In this document: positions 22,431 through 33,709 of the stretch, piece after piece | Layout: every line of letters begins with the position of its first letter | Position numbering within the stretch: the stretch's first letter is position 1 | Assembly (NCBI GenBank): GCA_032622095.1 | Contig: CP136062.1 | Location: 18,851,739 to 18,915,738, forward strand | Origin: Siphonodentalium dalli | Lineage: Eukaryota; Mollusca; Scaphopoda; Gadilida; Siphonodentaliidae | Direction: 5' to 3' | Length of the DNA stretch: 64,000 nucleotides | Notes under the pieces: generated by a model | The model's database searches: none | Told to the model about the DNA's origin: nothing | Seen by the model: only the letters and a program-made list of their open reading frames with translations | Program-made: the position numbers and the translations under genes

Positions 22431-23255
22431 ATAGAAGAAGAAATTTGCTTTAAATATTTGTTTTCTTCTTTTTTTTATATGATTGTAAATAAAGGCTAAC
22501 AAATGAGGGGTTAGGGAAAGGGCCATTTGGTTAGCGGCTAGCCCCCCCCCCCCAAACACGCTCTCTCTCAAATTCCCGTCCTCTACATGATCCATGTACA
22601 TAATTATATGCAACATATACGTCACATAATCCACGAACTTTATATAAATAATGTATGCATGTAGCAGAATTTGACAGGTGCGGGTGAACTACATGTATCC
22701 CTGCAGCAGCGCCACAGTAAAATATAATAATGTCGGACCGAAATAATTCCACACAACTTTAATTGATGCCAGCAAAGTCGTGGCCGTTTACCCAACAGTT
22801 ATATAGCGTTCGGTCATTATGTTAAACATGATGCTGATGAAAAGTCTGAACGTGATTGTTCTGAATTCTATCATAAAGCCTGTAGACATGTATACCCGGT
22901 ACGTATTTAACATTTATTGAGATATGATCCTTGTAACTGAACCGGGATGTGATACACAGGAGCTTAATTCAATGACGCGATGTCCTTGTGGCGATTCGTG
23001 TTTGCACTTCTCATGCACAATAGCAGCACACGGAACGTTTCCACCATTTTAGGAATCTAGCTGGGTAACTTTGTCACAATAAACATATGTGTGACTAATA
23101 CAGCAGCATACATGTACAGTATGGTGGGGCAGGGTGGGGGGTAGTGGAGCACGTTATAAGCCGCTATGTGCTAGATGCATGTAAAACGTGCTCTGCTGTC
23201 CCACCTTTTGCACTGCCCAAATATATGCCACATAACGTAAAGCAGGCGCGTATAT
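22431..23255. other. Unassigned stretch with one small inverted repeat
   Basis: A C run lies at 22542-22553. GTGGGGGGTAGTGGAGCACGTT (about 23130) and its imperfect complement ending CTGTCCCACC (about 23209) form a decayed hairpin with arms of about 22 bp. No gene was seen. Confidence 0.45.
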
Positions 23256-23357
23256 AGCTTTCCGATGAATGGCAACAAGTCATATTTCCGACTAAATCCT
23301 GAAAAGTTACCCATAATTCTGTTTTGGTTAAGAGGTCGATTACTTAGAGCATTACTG
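23256..23357. mobile_element. Half-palindrome copy of the CAGTAATG MITE
   Basis: Third instance of the solo arm running from AGCTTTCCGATGAATGG (palindrome centre) to CATTACTG with TA following. It starts at almost the same internal position as the copies at 8110 and 8898. Confidence 0.85.
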
Positions 23358-23455
23358 TAGTTGAGTGAAATGACCCCGCGTCCATTGACTTTGCCATGTG
23401 CTTGTTGCGGGTGTGTTGTTTTGAGAAATCATATGTACACGAAGTGACGATATAT

Positions 23456-24506
23456 GAGGGTATCACCCCCCCCCCCCTTTTCGGTACGCGGGATTCAGGG
23501 TGTTTTGAAGCCGTACGCGGGATTCATACCCCCGAATTAACTGGTATTCGGATTCAAGCAAAACATCTTGGACGCAGGTTTTGATGGCGCAAAGTAATAT
23601 TTTGTGCTAGTTATCTGTGTGAATGGGTGGGTATAATAGCTTCTTGGGCATATTCGACCACCGTGCCATCATAAACATGCTAAAAATGTTTGACGCCAGT
23701 CTAGATGCTAGGATTTTGCGATTTTCTTGTTCAGATTACAAAATTTTCGCACACATGTTCGGCCCGGTGTGTCATTGTCTCTCCCCTGTGGCCAATACAA
23801 AAATGCTAATAAGTTTAACAATATTTTACTACATTTGGTCAAACTTGTGGTCATCAGTTAGAGAATTTTCCAACCTGAAGGGGAGTATGAGGTTTGAAAT
23901 TTCCAACACTATAGGAAAGCTTTAGTTGAGGCCAGTCTGGATGCTAGGATTTGCGATTTTCTTGTTCAAATTTCAAAATTTTCTCACACTGCCCGAACAA
24001 CGATGGTCAGCTCGGTGTGTCGTGGTCTCTTGCCCGTAGCCGTGTGCATGTGTATGGAGTTAGACCACTAGATGTTAGGATTTATGCAATGTTTCAGGTT
24101 AAAATATCTGAATTTTCTCATACCTGGAATATAGAATCATGGTTTATGAAGATATAGGATATAGGCCTAAACACTGAGGTGCAAGGAGGGGGGTGCAAAT
24201 GGAATTATGCAAAACTTGTGTTCGGTCTGATTCTGACTCAAGGAGGGGGGTGCAGTTGGAATTTCCCAAGGTGAACACCCCCCAACGGAAACCCTCTAGC
24301 CACGTCCCTGGTCATAAAGTATCATTAATGATATCATAACGGCCTCATAACGCGACCGGCATCATAATGTGTCTATGTATTATTTCTTAACATGTATTCA
24401 GGATTCACCCCCCCCCCCAAAATTAACTCGTATTCAGGATTCACCCCCCAAAATTAACTCGTATTCAGGATTCAGGGGGGAGGGGGGGGGGGGGGGTGAT
24501 ACCCTC
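23456..24506. mobile_element. 1.05-kb element with GAGGGTATCACC ends
   Basis: Inverted ends GAGGGTATCACCCCCC and GGGGGGTGATACCCTC are flanked on both sides by ATATAT, which may be a duplication or part of the repeat. Both ends run into long C/G homopolymers. Next to them are repeated GTAYGCGGGATTC or ACTCGTATTCAGGATTC phrases. The middle holds a ~240-bp direct repeat (GCTAGGATTTTGCGATTTTC at about 23707 and a near copy at about 23943). No transposase was seen. Confidence 0.7.
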
Positions 24507-24882
24507 ATATATGCACAACATCGTCCGATTTTTATGACATAAACTGTATCGTGTTACAGTTATATACATGCATGCTGCTATCTCTTAAGTCTCCAAAATA
24601 AATAGAGGCTGCACGAGGGTACAATAAAGTTATATAATGACAGGGACGTCCTGGTATACAGATGTGATTCCTGTCAATTCTCGAGTTGAGTTATAAAAAA
24701 ATAAATATGTCGGTGTGACAGAATGCCTCCTTCTTTACCAGTCAGCTGTCTCGCGGGTATTGGATACAAAATACCATTGTCATCATGAATTATAAACTAA
24801 GTTAAGTGATCTATAGTTTCTGTGAGGTGTTTTATTTGTTAATGACCTCGTTAAATAAAAAATGCAGCCCCGTTTATTAAAT
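24507..24882. other. Unassigned AT-rich stretch
   Basis: No gene or element ends were seen. CAGGGACGTCCTGG at about 24641 resembles the CAGGGACG terminus family but lacks a partner. Confidence 0.4.
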
Positions 24883-26087
24883 ACTAGCAGGTTAGCCCGC
24901 AACCGGCGGCGTTTGCATGTTTATTTTTTAATATTAATTTAATGTTTTTTAAATGTAATATATATTTGTTTCTGAAATTTTTCCGAAACATGACATTTTA
25001 TGACATGTTTATTTTTTAATATTAATTTAATGTTTTTTAATAATTTAATGTTTTTTAAATGTAATATATTTTTTTTCTGAATTTTTAAATTTTTTGTTTC
25101 TGGCGGAAAAATTTACCCGATGAAATGCCCCCTTCCTAGGAACGATATTGGGTTTTTTCAATATTTTACCAGATTTGACCTTGAATTGATCATTTTCAAG
25201 GTCAAGGTCATGTCGGGGTCACAATATATAATTTGTGGGTACCCGTTTGAAGGTTAAGACTGACGAAGTTTGAGCTCACCTGGGGCGGAAAAACTTACCC
25301 GATCCGCGTTCTTATAGGAACACAACACGCTCCGCGTTCTTAGGAACACAACACGCTCATGTCTATACACGCCCAGACCCAGAAGAGGTATGATTTTATT
25401 TAACCTGCACGTGGCCATTGAGCAGCCCCTGACAGAGGTTGTCCACCCTTACGAGATGGTCAATAGTCCCCGCAAAGTTAATCCCGTCGCGAACCCCATC
25501 CTCGCAAAGAGCGGACAGTCAATTAATCCCGTCGTGAACGCCATCACCAACGCGACGTAATTTTGTTTGGTATCATGTGTTGCGTTCTAAAAATAGGAAA
25601 GCACTTGCGTAAATACGAAATTGTGGGTGTTGGTTTGTAACCGGGATTTCTGAGAAGCATTATGCCTATAACTACCCCCCCCCCACTACCCCCTAAGCCC
25701 TGACCTAAGTGTCATATATACTATAACAATGATGTTGTAAGAGTACTATGGCATCCAATAAATCTCCCCGCATAGGAAACCACTCAATGTTCCTGTATAT
25801 CTCTCTGCAGATGCTAATAACGTTGAATGGTAAACAGACGCTCTTTATATATAGCGATGCGTCAAAAACAAACGCTCATTAAATAATCACTTGATTAACC
25901 CACGTCGTGCCTTTGTTGTGATTTGGGAGTGGATAAAGGGTGCTCAGAGCTTCTCCAAAACGCGACAACTACGGTGTTCGTGGGTTTTTACCCTTAGATG
26001 GGAAGTTTGAACTCAATCGAGCCAGCCGTTTTCGATTCTATAAAGTACACACACACATACGGAAGTCTCAAAATATATAGTATAGAT
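24883..26087. mobile_element. Retroposon-like repeat, copy 1
   Basis: It begins ACTAGCAGGTTAGCCCGC and ends ACACACACACATACGGAAGT then CTCAAAATATATAGTATAGA. Its start resembles the copy at 28486 (ACTAGAAGCTGACCCG), and its end matches that at 28450-28485 and 29090-29130. It contains TCAAGGTCAAGGTCA-type motifs (about 25197). The microsatellite tail and the recurring 3' end suggest a non-autonomous retroposon, but the class is not proven. An internal segment (about 25437-25465, CCCTTACGAGATGGTCAA) is shared with 63730. Confidence 0.6.
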
Positions 26088-26196
26088 TATATATATACAT
26101 ATTCAACATTCGTGAAACTGTGAACATGTTGACATAATTATGTGATTAAAGTTAGAATCATGCATTGTTTTATCTCGAACACTATTTTTCCTTCAG

Positions 26197-26640
26197 GGAC
26201 AAAGCCAGCAGGTGATTATTTAAAGAGAACGGCGGTACCGAGTCGATTTCCTCGGGTGGATCCACCAACGGCGGCACAACTGCAAAGAGATTCTCGACTT
26301 AAAAAAGCAAAACGACTTCGGAAAGAAGCGACGACAGGCTAAAGATGTTAAAACTGGAAATCGAACAAGTTTCTATGCTGGACACATGCAGCATGGAGTT
26401 CGATGTGGTTGAAGAAGTTGCAACCACGGACAGTGCGGAAGGGAACCAATACGTATACCCATGTCATCGGAAGACATTGTTACAGCCGCATAATGCAACA
26501 CAGACGCCGAAACAGCCAATGTTCTCCGTCCATAACTTTGAACATGACGACGAAGCCATTCATCTATATATTGGCCTTGAAACGTTTCTAAAGTTCCAGT
26601 TTGTACTGAACACACTTGGACAAGCAGCATATCACTTAAG
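26197..26640 (+). pseudogene. Frameshifted exon of a THAP / DDE-transposase-like protein
   Basis: The segment is bounded by a good acceptor (TTTTTCCTTCAG, ending 26196) and donor (AAG|GTATGT at 26641). Frame one (to a stop at 26342) encodes LKRTAVPSRFP, resembling the AVPxxF box that closes a THAP zinc-binding domain, then a basic KKAKRLRK stretch. A shifted frame (from about 26303) continues with acidic linker sequence and FSVHN-like text leading to DDEAIHLYIGLETFLKFQFV and LGQAAYHL. This resembles the region before the helix-turn-helix in THAP-bearing Harbinger/DDE_Tnp_4-like proteins. The two frames cannot be read as one, implying a 1-base indel near 26303-26341. The THAP cysteines upstream and the DDE catalytic domain downstream are not seen. 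It is probably a decayed transposase-derived gene, though a sequencing error is possible. Confidence 0.55.
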
Positions 26641-27399
26641 GTATGTGGTATTTGGAGTAATGGGCCCATCACACTACCATGCGCTCGGCCACGCGTGTAC
26701 CTATATATAGTTTGCCATTGTGCATATATACATCTGATGGGAATCTTTAATGTAGACATAAATTTATTTGATGTAAATAAGCCAAAGTATACACACGCAA
26801 AATGTATAGGATTGCGTTTATATATTTGAAGTTTCTTACCACTGGCTTTTTAGGTGGGGTACCCGCGACACGCGATCCGAGTTCCATTAGCCAGTTGGCT
26901 CCGTTAACAAACGAATAGTCAATAGTAAATATTATCGAACACCATATATATAGAGACAACACCGCGCCCTCCAAAATTCATATAAATTCAACTGATATAA
27001 ACCAGTGCGGCATTTCCATCCAGAATATTTGAAGAATATTTACATTTTCTATTCTCTTGCGTTAGTTAATCCAGTCAACATAGGGTTTGACCTAGACAAA
27101 ATTTGTACAGAAATCATTTGAACATTTTTAGAATCAGCACACACCCATGGCCAAGTGGTCCTGCAAATTTGCTATGATGCAGTATATATATATAGGATTC
27201 TGCTGAATTGCTATGATGCTGTTATGACAAACTGATGTTGTTAAGAAAAAGTACCGTTATTTTTTTCTAAAGTTGTCATTTTTGTGGTTTTCGAATACTC
27301 AAGCATATCAAGGAAAAGCCATTATTTGTGTCAAATATTCGACAAACATATATTTTGTGTAATAGTTGACGTCGCCCGCGCCGTCCGCCGTCCGCTTTT
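26641..27399. other. Presumed intron/intergenic stretch after the THAP-like exon
   Basis: I found no continuation of the THAP/DDE-like protein on the plus strand. On the minus strand a frame ending at a donor-like GTAAGAAAC (about 26838) reads NWLMELGSRVAGTPPKKPV, but it is not recognisable. AT dinucleotide runs are common. Confidence 0.35.
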
Positions 27400-28140
27400 G
27401 GTTTCCGGACGATAACTTTAGATTGAATCGAGTGAACTGAACCAAATTTGGTATGTTAGTTTACCACAACAAAATACAGATCAAGTTCGAATATGGGTTT
27501 CGTCCGCGTGAATTTGACTGAGTTATGCCCCTTTTTGTCCGCCGACCCAACGGGTTCGGAGGACTATTATAATCAGCCTGTGCGTGCGTGCGTGCGTGCG
27601 TGCGTGCGTCCGAGGTTTCCGGATGATAACTTTAGTTAGAGTGAACCAAATTAAATTAAATTTGGTATGTGGGTTTACTGATAACTTTAGATTTAATAGA
27701 GTGAACTGAACCAAATTTGGTATTTTAGTTTACCACAACAAAATACAGATCAAGTTCGAATATGGGTTTCGTCCGCATGAATTTGACTGAGTTATGCCCC
27801 TTTTTCGACTTAGATTTTACCTGATTTGCGGTTTCCGGATGATAACTTTAGATTGAATCGAGTGAACTGAACCACATTTGGTATGTTAGTTTACCACAAC
27901 AGAATACAGATCAAGTTCGAATATGGGTTTCGTCCGCATGAAGTTGACTGAGTTATGCCCATTTTTCGACTTAGATTTTACCCGATTTGCGGTTTCCGGA
28001 TGATAACTTTAGATTGAATCAAGTGAACTGAACCAAATTTGATATATTAGGTATACCGCCCCAAAATACAGATCAAGTTCGAATATGGGTTTCGTCCGCA
28101 TGATTTTGACTGAGTTATGCCCCTTTTTGTCGCCAACCCA
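27400..28140. repeat. 161-bp tandem array, about 4.5 units
   Basis: Units beginning GGTTTCCGGATGATAACTTT start at 27400, 27614 (short), 27830 and 27991, with another beginning at about 27669 without its first bases. The clean spacing is 161 bp. Each holds ACCAAATTTGGTATGTTAGT and GAATATGGGTTTCGTCCGC. A GGTTCGGAGGACTATTATA phrase occurs both inside (about 27553) and at the right edge (about 28144). It is probably the core of an interspersed element. Confidence 0.85.
27580..27609. repeat. GTGC microsatellite
   Basis: A (GTGC)n run of about 7 units inside the 161-bp array, between a right-edge phrase and a truncated unit. Confidence 0.95.
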
Positions 28141-28169
28141 ACGGGTTCGGAGGACTATTATATATAAGT

Positions 28170-28485
28170 ACGAACACAGAATCACACAACAATCTCATGT
28201 CTGTACACAGACACGCTCATGTCTGGACACATACAGCTCTTCAACGACACTGTGGATACGAACGCTCTTTAACTATCACGCGATCAACACATGAACTACA
28301 CATTGCGGTGGCGGGGGATTGGAGAATGAGTGCGCTGACGTTCTCAGAAGCGGTGCGATGACATTCCATCTGGGATTTTACCCTTAGATATGAAGTTTGG
28401 GCTCAATCCGTCCGACAGTTTTCCCGGCCATAGCTAACAGACAAACAAACAAACAAACAAACAGAAGTCCCAAAATATATATTAT
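28170..28485. mobile_element. Retroposon-like repeat, 5'-truncated copy
   Basis: It shares the terminal part of 24883-26087: TTTTACCCTTAGATATGAAG, then a CTCAATC..GTTTTC segment, an (ACAA)n run (28440-28463), then AGAAGTCCCAAAATATATAT. The upstream part of the family is missing. The next copy starts directly at its end. Confidence 0.65.
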
Positions 28486-29130
28486 ACTAGAAGCTGACCC
28501 GACTTCGTCCGGGCTTTGACCTTGAATTGACCATTTTGAAGGTCAAGGTCAGGTGGGGTAACGATTTGACCCTGTCCAAAACACTACCCGGACAAAAGTA
28601 CCCGACAAAAGTACCCGTCGAAATCCATCCGGTTTTACCCGATTTGATCTTGAATTGATCATTTTGAAGGTCAAGGTCAGGTCGGGGTCACGATTTGACC
28701 TGTCCAAAACACTCAGTGGACAAAAGTAACCATATGTATCAAATTTCGTGGAAATCCCATCAAAATTCGCGATTTGACCTTGAATTGACCCGATTTCAAG
28801 GTCAAGGTCACATCGCACGGGCAAATGAATAGGCTTATGATGCTCCCCATACGAAAGTATCTCTAGACACTAATTGTCTCCAAATCCCGTGATATTCGGG
28901 AGTTTGACGTTGAAATGACCCGATTTCAAGGTCAATGTCACGTCGCACGGGCAAATTAATAGGCCTATACCACTCCCAGGCCGAAGGTACCCCCACATAC
29001 CAAGTTTCATCGAAATCCCGTGATATTTGGGCGTTCATCGAAATTGGTTCTGTCGTTTTCGAGTCCATCGCGAACAGACAGACAGACACACACAGACAGA
29101 CACACAGATCTTCCAAAATATATAATAGAT
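28486..29130. mobile_element. Retroposon-like repeat, copy with AGGTCA-rich core
   Basis: It starts ACTAGAAGCTGACCCGACTT and ends with an (ACAG/ACAC)n run and CTTCCAAAATATATAATAGA. The core is a degenerate ~125-bp tandem repeat built around TTGACCTTGAATTGACC and TCAAGGTCAAGGTCA, with GTCGCACGGGCAAAT and AATCCCGTGATATT phrases. The reading frames on both strands look spurious. Confidence 0.7.
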
Positions 29131-29261
29131 AATATAAAATATATTGGTTACATGAATGCACCGCCTCAGAATTCCGTTAAAACAACTAATCCTTCAAATT
29201 ATTACAAACAAGGGGTGCGCATCTAAGATGCTATGTCGAATTTATTGGCAGTCGAAAAAAA

Positions 29262-29745
29262 CTTCTGCCAATAACTTGGCAATAAGGCCCACACAAGGCC
29301 CAAAAAGTCGGACAAACCTGGTTTTCGAACTCGTCCGAGATATATTGTTTCAAATAGTATCAAATATGGTTTGAATCAGTTAATATTTAATTGAGTTATC
29401 GCGCTAACAGAGAAAAACATGCTTAAAATAGACAAACTAAGGTCCATATCTCTGGGGGGAAAAAATTGGACAAACCTGGTTTTCGAACTCGTCCGAGATA
29501 TTGTTGTAAGAGACTCATATATCAAATATAGTTTGAATCAGTTAATATTTTATTCAGTTATCTCGCTAACGGTAAAAACAATTCTAAAAATAGACAAACT
29601 AAGGCCCATAACTCCGGGGGAAAAAGTCGGACACACCTGGTTTTCGAACTCGTCCGAGATATTGTTGTAAGAGACTCATATATCAGATATGGTTGTAATC
29701 AGTTAATATTTGATTGAGTTATCGCGCTAACGGTGAACAAAATGC
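29262..29745. repeat. 161-bp tandem array, three units
   Basis: AATAGACAAACTAAGG occurs at about 29427 and 29588, giving a 161-bp period; an older unit precedes them. Each unit carries ACCTGGTTTTCGAACTCGTC and GTTATCGCGCTAACGG. The unit sequence differs from that at 27400-28140 although the period is the same. Confidence 0.85.
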
Positions 29746-31551
29746 AAAAAAGTCATCAAATGGATAATTCTTGTTTAACATTTCGCACGTGACCCATTTT
29801 TTACAGGCAGTAAATAGTCATTGGGAGCAACTCACATACCGAAATGTTTTTCAATCCGTTCACAAATGTCAAAGTTATAAGGCATTCTTTAGGTCCGAAA
29901 CCCACCCCGCCCGCCAACCGCCCCTCGTCAAACCATAAGTCGAGTTTTTTTTTATAAACTCGACCAAGAAACTTATTACTGCAGGTTTCTCATTCCCCAC
30001 ACCAGAAAGCTTCTAAATGCTGAAAAAATCGGAGGTATTGTGTTCCCACCAGGAGTGCATGGCCCACCCATTGTTCATACCTAAACGTCGAAAGCAATTA
30101 ACGCGGTCATAATGGTTACATACCGGTACTGCAACTTTAAGACATCCAGCGAATACACACCCCACGAAAACCAAAAATGTGTTGTCCTGGCGAGAAATCT
30201 CATCGCTATAGCTCAATTTGACACGGCTAGATTAGCCTTTCTACAATATCCCAAAAACAATAAAGCTTCTCAAATCATCGGCATAGTCAATAGAACTTTT
30301 ACGAACTTGGACATTCCAACTACAGCTTTAATCGGCGTCGGTGTCGCAGTACAACTTTAGCGCGTCCCAAAATAACCGCACTCGGGGTAGCACTACAGCT
30401 TTTAAGCGACCCAATCTTACATGGGACCACATAATTTTATAATTTGGACCAAAGTATACACCGGTGTTCCCGATGTGATTTGTTCAGATAATAAATTCAT
30501 GACCTGGTCGTTTGTTGAACTTATTATGTAAACATTTTACAAGGGAAACTACATGTTATGGTGCCATTCGAGTCATGAATGGGAAGGGGGGGGGGATGGT
30601 CACCAATCTGATACACAAAAAAAAATAGGTTTAGCTCTAATTCCCACCAACTTCATACAGGTTCTTCTCCAATGATAAGATGAATCAAAGTATGGATTAA
30701 AACGCTACATTTGATGCCGTTTGGAGCAGGGCTGTATCGGGTGGGGTATACTAACATTGATAAAAATGTGTTATCGCCGATATTGACAGTTATACATATT
30801 CATCTCCATAATTTGTTTCAATGAATTTTTGGCGTTCAAATTTCACAACCTCGACATCATGTGACTGAATTAAGTTATATCTTCTCAACTGACATATTTG
30901 TAAGGAGACGGCAATCATGATGTTCATATAGTGAGCCAGCAAAAACATATACATACATGTAGAAGAAAGCATTAAAATATATATTTATCATTATATTTAA
31001 GAGATACATAATTATATTCTTGCAAATTGAGGGACTTTGAACCATCAGAGAATGGCATGCTAGAATGTCTCATGTATTATTACGCAATTGAGTCTGTCCC
31101 ATTCAAAAAATTTGCCACAAACAAAGATGCAATTTGTCAAGAGAGATACAGTTTCCTTTGTGATAAAAGAGAACACAAAGTCATTGGTCGATGACTTTTC
31201 AGGATCCTCCAAGGATACATCATACACCATTCTGCTCGATACAGAGGATTGCTTTCATTTGTAGAACAGACTCAGAGCCTAACATTAACAACTTAAAGTC
31301 TCGCTCCGAGTCAGGCACGTGTAGATATATAACAACATGTCTTTAACATTTATAAAACAGCTGTATCTTCATGGAGATATGATGACCTAGTGTCCTCGAA
31401 ATCTTAGTCTAATCCACTAGATTGATTCATACATGTGTATGTACAACCGAATTGTCATCATATATTTTTGCGATGATGTTGTTCATGTTTTGGTCCGAAA
31501 TAAAACATATTTAAAAAAAAGACCAATGGCAATGAAAACAAACGTCAATTC
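29746..31551. other. Long stretch with nothing firmly recognised
   Basis: The first 200 bp may be the remainder of the element whose core is the preceding array; it ends in a small hairpin (GTCGAGTTT..AAACTCGAC, about 29938-29964). Short frames at 30013-30216 (minus) and 30112-30360 (plus) overlap on opposite strands and match nothing I know. A G run lies at about 30587-30596. Confidence 0.4.
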
Positions 31552-33496
31552 CAACCAGGCCGACTGTACGATTTAACAACCAGGCCGACTGTACGATTTA
31601 ACAACCAGGGCGACTGTACGATTTAACAACCAGGCCGACTGTTCGATTTAACAACCAGGTCGACTGTACGATTTAACAACCAGGCCGACTGTACGATTTA
31701 ACAACCAGGCCGACTGTTCGATTTAACAACCAGGCCGACTGTACGATTTAACAACCAGGCCGACTGTACGATTTAACAACCAGGTCGACTGTACGATTTA
31801 ACAACCAGGCCGACTGTACGATTTAACAACCAGGCCGACTGTACAATTTAACAACCAGGTCGACTGTACGATTTAACAACTAGGCCGACTGTTCGATTTA
31901 ACAACCAGGCCGACTGTTCGATTTAACAACCAGGCCGACTCTACGATTTAACAACCAGGCCGACTGTTCGATTTAACAACCAGGCCGACTGTTCGATTTA
32001 ACAACCAGGCCGACTGCACGATTTAACAACCAGGCCGACTGTACGATTTAACAACCAGGTCGACTGTACGATTTAACAACCAGGTCGACTGTTCGATTTA
32101 ACAACAGAGGCCGACTTTTCGATTTAACAACCAGGCCGACTGTTCGATTTAACAACCAGGCCGACTGTTCGATTTAACAACCAGGCCGACTGTTCGATTT
32201 AACAACCAGACCAACTGTTCGATTTAACAACCAGGCCGACTGTACGATTTAACAACCAGGTCGACTGTACGATTTAACAACCAGGTCGACTGTACGATTT
32301 AACAACCAGGTCGACTGTACGATTTAACAACCAGGCCGACTGTTCGATTTAACAACTAGGCCGACTGTACGATTTAACAAATGATAACATCTGAAGTACG
32401 CTCAGTTGTACATAAATAAATACTTCTTTATTTAACAACCAGGCGGACTGTACGATTTAACAACCAGGCCGACTGTACGATTTAACAACCAGGCCGACCG
32501 TACGATTTAACAACCAGGCCGACTGTACGATTTAACAACCAGGCCGACCGTACGATTTAACAACCAGGCCGACTGTTCGATTTAACAACCAGGCCGACTG
32601 TTCGATTTAACAACCAGGCCGACTGTACGATTTAACAACCAGGCCGACTGTTCGATTTAACAACCAGGCCGACTGTACGATTTAACAACCAGGCCGACTG
32701 TACGATTTAACAACCAGGCCGACTGTACGATTTAACAACCAGGCCGACTGTTCGATTTAACAACCAGGCCGACTGTACGATTTAACAACCAGGTCGACTG
32801 TACGATTTAACAACCAGGTCGACTGTACGATTTAACAACCAGGTCGACTGTACGATTTAACAACCAGGCCGACTGTTCGATTTAACAACTAGGCCGACTG
32901 TACGATTTAACAAATGATAACATCTGAAGTACGCTCAGTTGTACATAAATAAATACTTCTTTATTTAACAACCAGGCGGACTGTACGATTTAACAACCAG
33001 GCCGACTGTACGATTTAACAACCAGGCCGACCGTACGATTTAACAACCAGGCCGACTGTACGATTTAACAACCAGGCCGACCGTACGATTTAACAACCAG
33101 GCCGACTGTTCGATTTAACAACCAGGCCGACTGTTCGATTTAACAACCAGGCCGACTGTACGATTTAACAACCAGGCCGACTGTTCGATTTAACAACCAG
33201 GCCGACTGTACGATTTAACAACCAGGCCGACTGTACGATTTAACAACCAGGCCGACTGTACGATTTAACAACCAGGCCGACTGTTCGATTTAACAACCAG
33301 GCCGACTGTACGATTTAACAACCAGGTCGACTGTACGATTTAACAACCAGGTCGACTGTACGATTTAACAACCAGGTCGACTGTACGATTTAACAACCAG
33401 GCCGACTGTTCGATTTAACAACTAGGCCGACTGTACGATTTAACAAATGATAACATCTGAAGTACGCTCAGTTGTACATAAATAAATACTTCTTTA
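31552..33496. repeat. 25-bp minisatellite with 533-bp higher-order repeat
   Basis: The monomer is CCAGGCCGACTGTACGATTT+AACAA. The first block (31552-32380, about 33 monomers) is followed by a ~50-bp non-repeat spacer (ATGATAACATCTGAAGTACG..). Two blocks of 19 monomers plus spacer follow (32431-32963 and 32964-33496), with a period of 533 bp. The last two blocks show the same order of monomer variants throughout, as far as I can read. Variation is concentrated at two positions (C/T in GGYCGAC; A/T in GTWCG). Confidence 0.95.
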
Positions 33497-33709
33497 TTTG
33501 GTAGGACAAATTCATAATCAAAACGACAATCACCCCGACAATGTGAGTCACTACTTATAATCCATGTATAAGAATGACAATTTGTGATGCTATTTTGATA
33601 TTTTGTTTAGTGAATGTCTACAATTTTTGAAAATACGTGGAACACTTTGAGCAAGAGTATTCACTGTTCCCACCAAATATCAACAACACAGAGCTTCAGT
33701 TAAATTTAA
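33497..33709. other. Short spacer between minisatellites
   Basis: Unique-looking AT-rich sequence separating the 25-bp and 29-bp arrays. No gene was seen. Confidence 0.6.

Noticed and set aside
29938-29964. A Helitron-type 3' hairpin
   Set aside because: GTCGAG..CTCGAC forms a hairpin, but the loop is an A/T run and no CTRR terminus follows, so a Helitron end cannot be supported.
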